Shown in pieces: positions 11,134 through 22,600 of a DNA stretch of 64,000 nucleotides. Both the position numbers and the translations under genes were made by a program. This DNA is from Canna indica. Taxonomy: Eukaryota > Streptophyta > Magnoliopsida > Zingiberales > Cannaceae. The stretch is from contig CP136896.1 of the NCBI GenBank assembly GCA_034359265.1, positions 35,330,001-35,394,000 on the forward strand, in the 5' to 3' direction. A model generated the notes under the pieces. It ran no database searches. It had not been told where the DNA came from and worked only from the letters and a program-made list of their open reading frames with translations. Within the stretch, counting starts at the first letter, position 1, and each line of letters opens with the position of its first letter.

Positions 11134-14100
11134 GAGCTGATACCCCGAAGTTCAATCAGTCGACATCGTTCAAGATCTATTCGAAAAATCATGCAATTCT
11201 TTGCATTAGTCTGTCAAAAATAACTCGATTAACAACTTCTCCCATCATAGTTAATGTTCTGGAGTCGCTCGGGACTCAGATTACAGGGCGTTTCGAGCCG
11301 ATACCCCGAATTTCAATCAGTCGGCTTCGTTCAAGATTCTATTCGAAAAATCGTGCAATTCTGTGCATTAGTCTGTCAAAAATAACTCGATTAACAACTT
11401 CTCCCATCGTAGTGAATGTTCTGGAGTCGCTCGGTACTCAGATTACTGGGCGTTTCGAGCTGATACCCCGAAGTTCAATCAGTCGGCATCGTTCAAGATC
11501 TATTAGAAAAATCATGCAATTCTTTGCATTAGTCTGTCAAAAATAACTCGATTAACAACTTCTCCCATCACAGTGAATGTTCTGGAGTCGCTCGGGACTC
11601 AGATTATAGGGCGTTTCGAGCCGATACGCCGAAGTTCAATCAGTCTGCTTCGTTCAAGATTCTATTCGAAAAATAGTGCTATTCTGTGCATTAGTCTGTC
11701 GAGAATAACTCGATTAACAACTTCTCCCATCGCAGTGAATGTTCTGGAGTGGCTCGATACTCAGATTACTGGGCGTTTGGAGCCGATACCCCGAAGTTCA
11801 ATCTGTCGGCCTCGTTCAAAATCAATTCGAAAAATCGTGCAATTCTTTGGATTAGTCTGTCAAAAATAACTCGATTAACAACTTCTCCCATCACAGTGAA
11901 TGTTCTAGAGTCGCTCGGGACTCAGATTACAGGGCGTTTCGAGCCGATACCCCGAAGTTCAATCAGTCGGCATCGTTCAAGATCTATTCGAAAAATCATG
12001 CAATTCTTTGGATTAGTCTGTCAAAAATAACTCGATTAACAACTTCTCCCATCGCAGTGAATGTTCTGGAGTCGCTCGGGACTCAGATTACAAGGCGTTT
12101 CGAGCCGATACCGCGAAGTTCAATCAGTCTGCTTCGTTCAAGATTCTATTCGAAAAATAGTGCAATTCTGTGCATTAGTCTGTCGAGAATAACTCGATTA
12201 ACAACTTCTCCCATCACAGTGAATGTTCTGGAGTCGCTCGGTACTCATATTACTGGGCGTTTCGAGCCGATACCCCGAAGTTCAATCAGTCGGCCTCGTT
12301 CAAAATCAATTCGAAAAATCGTGCAATTCTTTGCATTAGTCTGTCAAAAATAACTCGATTAACAACTTCTCCCATCACAGTGAATGTTCTGGAGTCGCTC
12401 GGTACTCAGATTACAGGGCGTTTCGAGCCGATACCCCGAAGTTTAATCAGTCGGCATCGTTCAAGATCTATTCGAAAAACCATGCAATTCTTTGCATTAG
12501 TCTGTCAAAAATAACTCGATTAACAACTTCTCCCATCATAGTTAATGTTCTGGAGTCGCTCGGGACTCACATTACAGGGCGTTTCGAGCCGATACCCCGA
12601 ATTTCAATCAGTCGGCTTCGTTCAAGATTCTATTCGAAAAATCATGCAATTCTGTGCATTAGTCTGTCAAAAATAACTCGATTAACAACTTCTCCCATCG
12701 CAGTGAATGTTCTGGAGTCGCTCGGTACTCAGATTACTGGGGGTTTCGAGCCGATACCCCAAAGTTCAATCAGTCGGCCTCGTTCAAAATCAATTCGAAA
12801 AATCGTGCAATTCTTTGCATTAGTCTGTCAAAAATAACTCGATTAACAACTTCTCCCATCACAGTGAATGTTCTGGAGTCGCTCGGGACTCAGATTACAG
12901 GGCGTTTCGAGCCGATACCCCGAAGTTCAATCAGTCGGCATCGTTCAAGATCTATTCGAAAAATCATGCAATTCTTTGCATTAGTCTATCAAAAATAACT
13001 CGATTAACAACTTCTCCCATCACAGTGAATGTTCTGGAGTCGCTCGGGACTCTGATTACAAGGCGTTTCGCGCCGATACCCCGAAGTTCAATCAGTCTGC
13101 TTCGTTCAAGATTCGATTCGAAAAATAGTGCAATTCTGTGCATTAGTCTGTCAAGAATAACTCGATTAACAACTTCTCCCATCGCAGTGAATGTTCTGGA
13201 GTCGCTCGGTACTCAGATTTCTGGGCGTTTCGAGCCGATACCCCGAAGTTCAATCAGTCGGCCTCGTTCAAAATCAATTCGAAAAATCGTGCAATTCTTT
13301 ACATTACTCTGTCAAAAATAACTCGATTAACAACTTCTCCCATCACAGTGAATGTTCTGGAGTCGCTGGGACTCAGATTACAGTGCGTTTCGAGCCGATA
13401 CCCCGAAGTTCAATCAGTCGGCATCGTTCAAGATCTATTCGAAAAAGCATGCAATTCTTTGCATTAGTCTGTCAAAAATAACTCGATTAACAACTTCTCC
13501 CATCACAGTGAATCTTCTGGAGTCGCTCGGGACTCTGATTACAGGGCGTTTCGAGCCGATACCCCGAAGTTCAATCAGTCTGCTTCGTTCAAGATTCTAT
13601 TCGAAAAATAGTGCAATTCTGTGCATTAGTCTGTCGAGAATAACTCGATTAACAACTTCTCCCATCACAGTGAATGTTCTGGAGTCGCTCGGTACTTAGA
13701 TTACTGGGCGTTTCGAGCCGATACCCCGAAGTTCAATCAGTCGGCCTCGTTCAAAATCAATTCGAAAAATCGTGCAATTCTTTGCATTAGTCTGTCAAAA
13801 ATAACTCGATTAACAACTTCTCCCATCACAGTGAATGTTCTGGAGTCGCTCGGGACTCAGATTACAGGGCGTTTCGAGCCGATACCCCGAAGTTTAATCA
13901 GTCGGCATCGTTCAAGATCTATTCGAAAAACCATGCAATTCTTTGCATTAGTCTGTCAAAAATAACTCGATTAACAACTTCTCCCATCATAGTTAATGTT
14001 CTGGAGTCGCTCGGGACTCAGATTACAGGGCGTTTCGAGCCGATACCCCGAATTTCAATCAGTCGGCTTCGTTCAAGATTCTATTCGAAAAATCGTGCAA

Positions 14101-14409
14101 TTCTGTGCATTAGTCTGTCAAAAATAACTCGATTAACAACTTCTCCCATCGCAGTGAATGTTCTGGAGTCGCTCGGTACTCAGATTACTGGGGGTTTCGA
14201 GCCGATACCCCAAAGTTCAATCAGTCGGCCTCGTTCAAAATCAATATGAAAAATCGTGCAATTCTTTGCATTAGTCTGTCAAAAATAACTCGATTAACAA
14301 CTTCTCCCATCACAGTGAATGTTCTGGAGTCGCTCGGGACTCAGATTACAGGGCGTTTCGAGCCGATACCCCGAAGTTCAATCAGTCGGCATCGTTCAAG
14401 ATCTATTCG

Positions 14410-14446
14410 AAAAATCATGCAATTCTTTGCATTAGTCTATCAAAAA
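14410..14446. other. Two phased A5 tracts (representative)
   Basis: A5 runs at monomer positions 51-55 and 83-87 have centres 32 bp apart, about three helical turns. Class C adds an A4 run near positions 39-42. Phased A-tracts are known to bend DNA, and intrinsic curvature is frequent in satellites. Bending here is inferred. Confidence 0.65.
14417..14432. other. Dyad 1, ATGCAA-TTCT-TTGCAT (representative)
   Basis: A perfect 6-bp inverted repeat with a 4-base centre at monomer positions 58-73 of class A. In class C, which starts GTGCAA, 5 bp remain. In class B, CTGTGC breaks it to TGCA/TGCA with a longer centre. It could form a small hairpin or bind a dimeric protein; neither is shown by the sequence. 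Confidence 0.7.
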
Positions 14447-14487
14447 TAACTCGATTAACAACTTCTCCCATCACAGTGAATGTTCTG

Positions 14488-14503
14488 GAGTCGCTCGGGA
14501 CTC
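14488..14503. other. Dyad 2, GAGTC-GCTCGG-GACTC (representative)
   Basis: A perfect 5-bp inverted repeat at monomer positions 129-144, extendable to CTG/CAG with one bulged G where the next bases are AG. The GGTACTC variant reduces it to 4 bp. It also yields two HinfI-type GANTC sites, so such digestion should give a ladder. Confidence 0.7.
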
Positions 14504-14520
14504 TGATTACAGGGCGTTTC

Positions 14521-14682
14521 GCGCCGATACCCCGAAGTTCAATCAGTCTGCTTCGTTCAAGATTCGATTCGAAAAATAGTGCAATTCTGTGCATTAGTCT
14601 GTCAAGAATAACTCGATTAACAACTTCTCCCATCGCAGTGAATGTTCTGGAGTCGCTCGGTACTCAGATTTCTGGGCGTTTC
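14521..14682 (+). repeat. Reference B2 monomer (162 bp)
   Basis: B-class monomer with one extra base (GATTCGATTCG where A has GATCTATTCG). Diagnostic bases are AGTCTGCTTCG, AATAGTGCAATTCTGTGC, GTCAAGAATAAC, CATCGCAG and the tail GGTACTCAGATTTCTGGG. In this part of the array it begins GCGCCGATAC rather than GAGCCGATAC. That variant occurs only near 13.07, 14.52, 15.97, 17.10 and 20.81 kb. B2 is the best landmark for phasing the higher-order repeats. At 162 bp it preserves reading frame. Confidence 0.93.
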
Positions 14683-14842
14683 GAGCCGATACCCCGAAGT
14701 TCAATCAGTCGGCCTCGTTCAAAATCAATTCGAAAAATCGTGCAATTCTTTGCATTACTCTGTCAAAAATAACTCGATTAACAACTTCTCCCATCACAGT
14801 GAATGTTCTGGAGTCGCTGGGACTCAGATTACAGTGCGTTTC
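14683..14842 (+). repeat. Reference C2 monomer, 1-bp-deleted form (160 bp)
   Basis: C-class monomer (CCTCGTTCAAAATCAATTCG) following B2. It reads GCATTACTCTGTC instead of GCATTAGTCTGTC, and it lacks one C in the tail (GAGTCGCTGGGACTC instead of GAGTCGCTCGGGACTC), giving 160 bp. Both changes travel together in most 13-30 kb copies. The deletion shortens the loop of the GAGTC/GACTC dyad from 6 to 5 bases and is needed to account exactly for the 1,451-bp HOR length. Confidence 0.92.
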
Positions 14843-15003
14843 GAGCCGATACCCCGAAGTTCAATCAATCGGCATCGTTCAAGATCTATTCGAAAAAGCA
14901 TGCAATTCTTCGCATTAGTCTGTCAAAAATAACTCGATTAACAACTTCTCCCATCACAGTGAATCTTCTGGAGTCGCTCGGGACTCTGATTACAGGGCGT
15001 TTC
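14843..15003 (+). repeat. Reference A1 monomer (161 bp)
   Basis: A-class monomer that precedes B1. Its subtype marks are AAAAAGCATGCAATTC (GC instead of TC before ATGCAA) and the tail GTGAATCTTCTGGAGTC with CTCTGATTACAG. The GAATCTTC variant is confined to monomers immediately upstream of B1 or of B1-derived fusion joints. This copy has a private TTCGCATTAG and AATCAATCGG. Confidence 0.92.
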
Positions 15004-15165
15004 GAGCCGATACCCCGAAGTTCAATCAGTCTGCTTCGTTCAAGATTCTATTCGAAAAATAGTGCAATTCTGTGCATTAGTCTGTCGAGAATAACTCGAT
15101 TAACAACTTCTCCCATCACAGTGAATGTTCTGGAGTCGCTCGGTACTTAGATTACTGGGCGTTTC
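15004..15165 (+). repeat. Reference B1 monomer (162 bp)
   Basis: B-class monomer with AGTCTGCTTCG, GATTCTATTCG, AATAGTGCAATTCTGTGC and the diagnostic GTCGAGAATAAC. Its tail here reads GGTACTTAGATTACTGGG. The CTTAG change creates an in-frame TAG and is shared by the 13-38 kb copies. B1 copies at 4-12 kb and 58-64 kb mostly read GGTACTCAG. Confidence 0.92.
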
Positions 15166-15326
15166 GAGCCGATACCCCGAAGTTCAATCAGTCGGCCTCG
15201 TTCAAAATCAATTCGAAAAATCGTGCAATTCTTTGCATTAGTCTGTCAAAAATAACTCGATTAACAACTTCTCCCATCACAGTGAATGTTCTGGAGTCGC
15301 TCGGGACTCAGATTACAGGGCGTTTC
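15166..15326 (+). repeat. Reference C1 monomer (161 bp)
   Basis: C-class monomer following B1, with CCTCGTTCAAAATCAATTCG and AATCGTGCAATTCTTTGC. Many C1 copies elsewhere read CTTTGGATTAG with a TTCTAGAGTCGC tail. This copy has the common CTTTGCATTAG and TTCTGGAGTCGC. Confidence 0.9.
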
Positions 15327-15487
15327 GAGCCGATACCCCGAAGTTTAATCAGTCGGCATCGTTCAAGATCTATTCGAAAAACCATGCAATTCTTTGCATT
15401 AGTCTGTCAAAAATAACTCGATTAACAACTTCTCCCATCATAGTTAATGTTCTGGAGTCGCTCGGGACTCAGATTACAGGGCGTTTC
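15327..15487 (+). repeat. Reference A3 monomer (161 bp)
   Basis: A-class monomer preceding B3. It has CATCATAGTTAATG in place of CATCACAGTGAATG, a tail ending CAGATTACAGGG, and in this block AGTTTAATCAG and AAAACCATGC. Elsewhere A3 also carries ACTCAATTAAC. The ATAGTTAATG tag is found upstream of B3 monomers and so marks the third trimer. Confidence 0.92.
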
Positions 15488-15649
15488 GAGCCGATACCCC
15501 GAATTTCAATCAGTCGGCTTCGTTCAAGATTCTATTCGAAAAATCGTGCAATTCTGTGCATTAGTCTGTCAAAAATAACTCGATTAACAACTTCTCCCAT
15601 CGCAGTGAATGTTCTGGAGTCGCTCGGTACTCAGATTACTCGGGGTTTC
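15488..15649 (+). repeat. Reference B3 monomer (162 bp)
   Basis: B-class monomer with CCCCGAATTTCAATCAG, GTCGGCTTCG, GATTCTATTCG, AATCGTGCAATTCTGTGC and GTCAAAAATAAC. Its tail has CATCGCAG and GGTACTCAGATTACT. Its middle is closer to A/C than B1 and B2 are, but the extra base makes it 162 bp. Confidence 0.92.
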
Positions 15650-15810
15650 GAGCCGATACCGCAAAGTTCAATCAGTCGGCCTCGTTCAAAATCAATTTGA
15701 AAAATCGTGCAATTCTTTGCATTAGTCTGTCAAAAATAACTCGATTAACAACTTCTCCCATCACAGTGAATGTTCTGGAGTCGTTCGGGACTCAGATTAC
15801 AGGGCGTTTC
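15650..15810 (+). repeat. Reference C3 monomer (161 bp)
   Basis: C-class monomer following B3. It has a CAAAG change in the head (CCCCAAAGTTC in most copies; CCGCAAAGTTC here) and in this copy TCAATTTGAAAAATCG. The TTTGA variant is shared with copies near 16.8 and 20.5 kb, which is part of the evidence for duplication of this block. Confidence 0.92.
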
Positions 15811-16608
15811 GAGCCGATACCCCGAAGTTCAATCAGTCGGCATCGTTCAAGATCTATTCGAAAAATCATGCAATTCTTTGCATTAGTCTATCAAAAATAA
15901 CTCGATTAACAACTTCTCCCATCACAGTGAATGTTCTGGAGTCGCTCGGGACTCTGATTACAGGGCGTTTCGCGCCGATACCCCGAAGTTCAATCAGTCT
16001 GCTTCGTTCAAGATTCGATTCGAAAAATAGTGCAATTCTGTGCATTAGTCTGTCAAGAATAACTCGATTAACAACTTCTCCCATCGCAGTGAATGTTCTG
16101 GAGTCGCTCGGTACTCAGATTTCTGGGCGTTTCGAGCCGATACCCCGAAGTTCAATCAGTCGGCCTCGTTCAAAATCAATTCGAAAAATCGTGCAATTCT
16201 TTGCATTACTCTGTCAAAAATAACTCGATTAACAACTTCTCCCATCACAGTGAATGTTCTGGAGTCGCTGGGACTCAGATTACAGTGCGTTTCGAGCCGA
16301 TACCCCGAAGTTCAATCAGTCGGCATCGTTCAAGATCTATTCGAAAAAGCATGCAATTCTTTGCATTAGTCTGTCAAAAATAACTCGATTAACAACTTCT
16401 CCCATCACAGTGAATCTTCTGGAGTCGCTCGGGACTCTGATTACAGGGCGTTTCGAGCCGATACCCCGAAGTTCAATCAGTCTGCTTCGTTCAAGATTCT
16501 ATTCGAAAAATAGTGCAATTCTGTGCATTAGTCTGTCGAGAATAACTCGATTAACAACTTCTCCCATCACAGTGAATGTTCTGGAGTCGCTCGGTACTTA
16601 GATTACTG

Positions 16609-19600
16609 GGCGTTTCGAGCCGATACCCCGAATTTCAATCAGTCGGCTTCGTTCAAGATTCTATTCGAAAAATCGTGCAATTCTGTGCATTAGTCTGTCA
16701 AAAATAACTCGATTAACAACTTCTCCCATCGCAGTGAATGTTCTGGAGTCGCTCGGTACTCAGATTACTCGGGGTTTCGAGCCGATACCGCAAAGTTCAA
16801 TCAGTCGGCCTCGTTCAAAATCAATTTGAAAAATCGTGCAATTCTTTGCATTAGTCTGTCAAAAATAACTCGATTAACAACTTCTCCCATCACAGTGAAT
16901 GTTCTGGAGTCGCTCGGGACTCAGATTACAGGGCGTTTCGAGCCGATACCCCGAAGTTCAATCAGTCGGCATCGTTCAAGATCTATTCGAAAAATCATGC
17001 AATTCTTTGCATTAGTCTATCAAAAATAACTCGATTAACAACTTCTCCCATCACAGTGAATGTTCTGGAGTCGCTCGGGACTCTGATTACAGGGCGTTTC
17101 GCGCCGATACCCCGAAGTTCAATCAGTCTGCTTCGTTCAAGATTCGATTCGAAAAATAGTGCAATTCTGTGCATTAGTCTGTCAAGAATAACTCGATTAA
17201 CAACTTCTCCCATCGCAGTGAATGTTCTGGAGTTGCTCGGTACTCAGATTTCTGGGCGTTTCGAGCCGATACCCCGAAGTTCAATCAGTCGGCCTCGTTC
17301 AAAATCAATTCGAAAAATCGTGCAATTCTTTGCATTACTCTGTCAAAAATAACTCGATTAACAACTTCTCCCATCACAGTGAATGTTCTGGAGTCGCTGG
17401 GACTCAGATTACAGTGCGTTTCGAGCCGATACCCCGAAGTTCAATCAGTCGGCATCGTTCAAGATCTATTCGAAAAAGCATGCAATTCTTTGCATTAGTC
17501 TGTCAAAAATAACTCGATTAACAACTTCTCCCATCACAGTGAATCTTCTGGAGTCGCTCGGGACTCTGATTACAGGGCGTTTCGAGCCGATACCCCGAAG
17601 TTCAATCAGTCTGCTTCGTTCAAGATTCTATTCGAAAAATAGTGCAATTCTGTGCATTAGTCTGTCGAGAATAACTCGATTAACAACTTCTCCCATCACA
17701 GTGAATGTTCTGGAGTCGCTCGGTACTTAGATTACTGGGCGTTTCGAGCCGATACCCCGAAGTTCAATCAGTCGGCCTCGTTCAAAATCAATTCGAAAAA
17801 TCATGCAATTCTTTGGATTAGTCTGTCAAAAATAACTCGATTAACAACTTCTCCCATCACAGTGAATGTTCTAGAGTCGCTCGGGACTCAGATTACAGGG
17901 CGTTTCGAGCCGATACCCCGAAGTTCAATCAGTCGGCATCGTTCAAGATCTATTCGAAAAATCATGCAATTCTTTGCATTAGTCTGTCAAAAATAACTCA
18001 ATTAACAACTTCTCCCATCATAGTTAATGTTCTGGAGTCGCTCGGGACTCAGATTACAGGGCGTTTCGAGCCGATACCCCGAATTTCAATCAGTCGGCTT
18101 CGTTCAAGATTCTATTCGAAAAATCGTGCAATTCTGTGCATTAGTCTATCAAAAATAACTCGATTAACAACTTCTCCCATCGCAGTGAATGTTCTGGAGT
18201 CGCTCGGTACTCAGATTACTGGGTGTTTCGAGCCGATACCCCAAAGTTCAATCAGTCGGCCTCGTTCAAAATCAATTCGAAAAATCGTGCAATTCTTTGC
18301 ATTAGTCTGTCAAAAATAACTCGATTAACAACTTCTCCCATCACAGTGAATGTTCTGGAGTCGCTCGGGACTCAGATTACAGGGCGTTTCGAGCCGATAC
18401 CCCGAAGTTCAATCAGTCGGCCTCGTTCAAAATCAATTCGAAAAATCGTGCAATTCTTTGCATTACTCTGTCAAAAATAACTCGATTAACAACTTCTCCC
18501 ATCACAGTGAATGTTCTGGAGTCGCTGGGACTCAGATTACAGTGCGTTTCGAGTCGATACCCCGAAGTTCAATCAGTCGGCATCGTTCAAGATCTATTCG
18601 AAAAAGCATGCAATTCTTTGCATTAGTCTGTCAAAAATAACTCGATTAACAACTTCTCCCATCACAGTGAATCTTCTGGAGTCGCTCGGGACTCTGATTA
18701 CAGGGCGTTTCGAGCCGATACCCCGAAGTTCAATCAGTCTGCTTCGTTCAAGATTCTATTCGAAAAATAGTGCAATTCTGTGCATTAGTCTGTCGAGAAT
18801 AACTCGATTAACAACTTCTCCCATCACAGTGAATGTTCTGGAGTCGCTCGGTACTTAGATTACTGGGCGTTTCGAGCCGATACCCCGAAGTTCAATCAGT
18901 CGGCCTCGTTCAAAATCAATTCGAAAAATCGTGCAATTCTTTGGATTAGTCTGTCAAAAATAACTCGATTAACAACTTCTCCCATCACAGTGAATGTTCT
19001 AGAGTCGCTCGGGACTCAGATTACAGGGCGTTTCGAGCCGATACCCCGAAGTTCAATCAGTCGGCATCGTTCAAGATCTATTCGAAAAATCATGCAATTC
19101 TTTGCATTAGTCTGTCAAAAATAACTCAATTAACAACTTCTCCCATCATAGTTAATGCTCTGGAGTCGCTCGGGACTCAGATTACAGGGCGTTTCGAGCC
19201 GATACCCCGAATTTCAATCAGTCGGCTTCGTTCAAGATTCTATTCGAAAAATCGTGCAATTCTGTGCATTAGTCTGTCAAAAATAACTCGATTAACAACT
19301 TCTCCCATCGCAGTGAATGTTCTGGAGTCGCTCGGTACTCAGATTACTGGGTGTTTCGAGCCGATACCCCAAAGTTCAATCAGTCGGCCTCGTTCAAAAT
19401 CAATTCGAAAAATCGTGCAATTCTTTGCATTAGTCTGTCAAAAATAACTCGATTAACAACTTCTCCCATCACAGTGAATGTTCTGGAGTCGCTCGGGACT
19501 CAGATTACACGGCGTTTCGAGCCGATACCCCGAAGTTCAATCAGTCGGCATCGTTCAAGATCTATTCGAAAAATCATGCAATTCTTTGCATTAGTCTATC

Positions 19601-22600
19601 AAAAATAACTCGATTAACAACTTCTCCCATCACAGTGAATGTTCTGGAGTCGCTCGGGACTCTGATTACAGGGCGTTTCGAGCCGATACCCCGAAGTTCA
19701 ATCAGTCTGCTTCGTTCAAGATTCGATTCGAAAAATAGTGCAATTCTGTGCATTAGTCTGTCAAGAATAACTCGATTAACAACTTCTCCCATCGCAGAGA
19801 ATGTTCTGGAGTCGCTCGGTACTCAGATTTCTGGGCGTTTCGAGCCGATACCCCGAAGTTCAATCAGTCGGCCTCGTTCAAAATCAATTCGAAAAATCGT
19901 GCAATTCTTTGCATTACTCTGTCAAAAATAACTCGATTAACAACTTCTCCCATCACAGTGAATGTTCTGGAGTCGCTGGGACTCAGATTACAGTGCGTTT
20001 CGAGCCGATACCCCAAAGTTCAATCAGTCGGCATCGTTCAAGATCTATTCGAAAAAGCATGCAATTCTTTGCATTAGTCTGTCAAAAATAACTCGATTAA
20101 CAACTTCTCCCATCACAGTGAATCTTCTGGAGTCGCTCGGGACTCTGATTACAGGGCGTTTCGAGCCGATACCCCGAAGTTCAATCAGTCTGCTTCGTTC
20201 AAGATTCTATTCGAAAAATAGTGCAATTCTGTGCATTAGTCTGTCGAGAATAACTCGATTAACAACTTCTCCCATCACAGTGAATGTTTTGGAGTCGCTC
20301 GGTACTTAGATTACTGGGCGTTTCGAGCCGATACCCCGAATTTCAATCAGTCGGCTTCGTTCAAGATTCTATTCGAAAAATCGTGCAATTCTGTGCATTA
20401 GTCTGTCAAAAATAACTCGATTAACAACTTCTCCCATCGCAGTGAATGTTCTGGAGTCGCTCGGTACTCAGATTACTCGGGGTTTCGAGCCGATACCGCA
20501 AAGTTCAATCAGTCGGCCTCGTTCAAAATCAATTTGAAAAATCGTGCAATTCTTTGCATTAGTCTGTCAAAAATAACTCGATTAACAACTTCTCCCATCA
20601 CAGTGAATGTTCTGGAGTCGCTCGGGACTCAGATTACAGGGCGTTTCGAGCCGATACCCCGAAGTTCAATCAGTCGGCATCGTTCAAGATCTATTCGAAA
20701 AATCATGCAATTCTTTGCATTAGTCTATCAAAAATAACTCGATTAACAACTTCTCCCATCACAGTGAATGTTCTGGAGTCGCTCGGGACTCTGATTACAG
20801 GGCGTTTCGCGCCGATACCCCGAAGTTCAATCAGTCTGCTTCGTTCAAGATTCGATTCGAAAAATAGTGCAATTCTGTGCATTAGTCTGTCAAGAATAAC
20901 TCGATTAACAACTTCTCCCATCGCAGTGAATGTTCTGGAGTCGCTCGGTACTCAGATTTCTGGGCGTTTCGAGCCGATACCCCGAAGTTCAATCAGTCGG
21001 CCTCGTTCAAAATCAATTCGAAAAATCGTGCAATTCTTTGCATTACTCTGTCAAAAATAACTCGATTAACAACTTCTCCCATCACAGTGAATGTTCTGGA
21101 GTCGCTGGGACTCAGATTACAGTGCGTTTCGAGCCGATACCCCGAAGTTCAATCAGTCGGCATCGTTCAAGATCTATTCGAAAAAGCATGCAATTCTTTG
21201 CATTAGTCTGTCAAAAATAACTCGATTAACAACTTCTCCCATCACAGTGAATCTTCTGGAGTCGCTCGGGACTCTGATTACAGGGCGTTTCGAGCCGATA
21301 CCCCGAAGTTCAATCAGTCTGCTTCGTTCAAGATTCTATTCGAAAAATAGTGCAATTCTGTGCATTAGTCTGTCGAGAATAACTCGATTAACAACTTCTC
21401 CCATCACAGTGAATGTTCTGGAGTCGCTCGGTACTTAGATTACTGGGCGTTTCGAGCCGATACCCCGAAGTTCAATCAGTCGGCCTCGTTCAAAATCAAT
21501 TCGAAAAATCATGCAATTCTTTGGATTAGTCTGTCAAAAATAACTCGATTAACAACTTCTCCCATCACAGTGAATGTTCTAGAGTCGCTCGGGACTCAGA
21601 TTACAGGGCGTTTCGAGCCGATACCCCGAAGTTCAATCAGTCGGCATCGTTCAAGATCTATTCGAAAAATCATGCAATTCTTTGCATTAGTCTGTCAAAA
21701 ATAACTCAATTAACAACTTCTCCCATCATAGTTAATGTTCTGGAGTCGCTCGGGACTCAGATTACAGGGCGTTTCGAGCCGATACCCCGAATTTCAATCA
21801 GTCGGCTTCGTTCAAGATTCTATTCGAAAAATCGTGCAATTCTGTGCATTAGTCTATCAAAAATAACTCGATTAACAACTTCTCCCATCGCAGTGAATGT
21901 TCTGGAGTCGCTCGGTACTCAGATTACTGGGTGTTTCGAGCCGATACCCCAAAGTTCAATCAGTCGGCCTCGTTCAAAATCAATTCGAAAAATCGTGCAA
22001 TTCTTTGCATTAGTCTGTCAAAAATAACTCGATTAACAACTTCTCCCATCACAGTGAATGTTCTGGAGTCGCTCGGGACTCAGATTACAGGGCGTTTCGA
22101 GCCGATACCCCGAAGTTCAATCAGTCGGCCTCGTTCAAAATCAATTCGAAAAATCGTGCAATTCTTTGCATTACTCTGTCAAAAATAACTCGATTAACAA
22201 CTTCTCCCATCACAGTGAATGTTCTGGAGTCGCTGGGACTCAGATTACAGTGCGTTTCGAGTCGATACCCCGAAGTTCAATCAGTCGGCATCGTTCAAGA
22301 TCTATTCGAAAAAGCATGCAATTCTTTGCATTAGTCTGTCAAAAATAACTCGATTAACAACTTCTCCCATCACAGTGAATCTTCTGGAGTCGCTCGGGAC
22401 TCTGATTACAGGGCGTTTCGAGCCGATACCCCGAAGTTCAATCAGTCTGCTTCGTTCAAGATTCTATTCGAAAAATAGTGCAATTCTGTGCATTAGTCTG
22501 TCGAGAATAACTCGATTAACAACTTCTCCCATCACAGTGAATGTTCTGGAGTCGCTCGGTACTTAGATTACTGGGCGTTTCGAGCCGATACCCCGAAGTT

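Larger units (their letters stand above)
8067..13069 (+). repeat. Diverged and mosaic HOR block
   Basis: B-class landmarks lie at 8067 (B2), 8551, 9358, 9959+45, 10811, 11618 and 12102 (B1 types). The unit 9358-10810 is nine monomers (1,453 bp), 10811-11617 five (807 bp) and 12102-13069 six (968 bp). Unusual variants are frequent: AGTTTAATCAG, AGTTGGCTTCG, GATCTATTAGAAAAATC, GATTCTACTCG, TTCAAGCCGAT and GAGCTGATAC. Several monomers are mosaics of two classes. This is the most heterogeneous stretch of the window. Confidence 0.85.
14360..14520 (+). repeat. Reference A2 monomer (161 bp)
   Basis: First monomer of the reference 9-mer. It carries the A-class signature CATCGTTCAAGATCTATTCG. The A2 subtype has TCATGCAATTCTTTGCATTA and GTCTATCAAAAATAAC in the middle, and its tail ends CGGGACTCTGATTACAG. 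A2 precedes B2 in the regular blocks, so its subtype predicts its neighbour. It contains both dyads and both A5 tracts described separately. Confidence 0.93.
14360..15810 (+). repeat. Reference 9-mer higher-order repeat, (ABC)x3, 1,451 bp
   Basis: The order is A2 B2 C2 A1 B1 C1 A3 B3 C3. Lengths 161+162+160+161+162+161+161+162+161 sum to 1,451 bp, matching the spacing of B2 landmarks at 13070, 14521 and 15972. Each trimer carries its own diagnostic bases in all three monomers. The 9-mer is therefore three diverged ABC trimers amplified as a unit, not nine independent monomers. Confidence 0.92.

Noticed and set aside
14417..14432. Rho-independent terminator or small RNA hairpin at ATGCAA-TTCT-TTGCAT
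   Set aside because: The stem is short and AT-rich with no following T-run, and it occurs in every A monomer of a eukaryote-like satellite. It is reported only as a dyad.
14550..14569. CENP-B box-like CTTCGTTCAAGATTCGA in class B monomers
   Set aside because: It has the TTCG and the central A of the box core, but lacks the required CGGG. The partial match is not enough to call a CENP-B site.
14521..14682. Promoter or transposon-end function for the B monomer
   Set aside because: No TATA-like element, target-site duplication or terminal inverted repeat was seen, and B differs from A and C by only about 9% substitutions plus one base.
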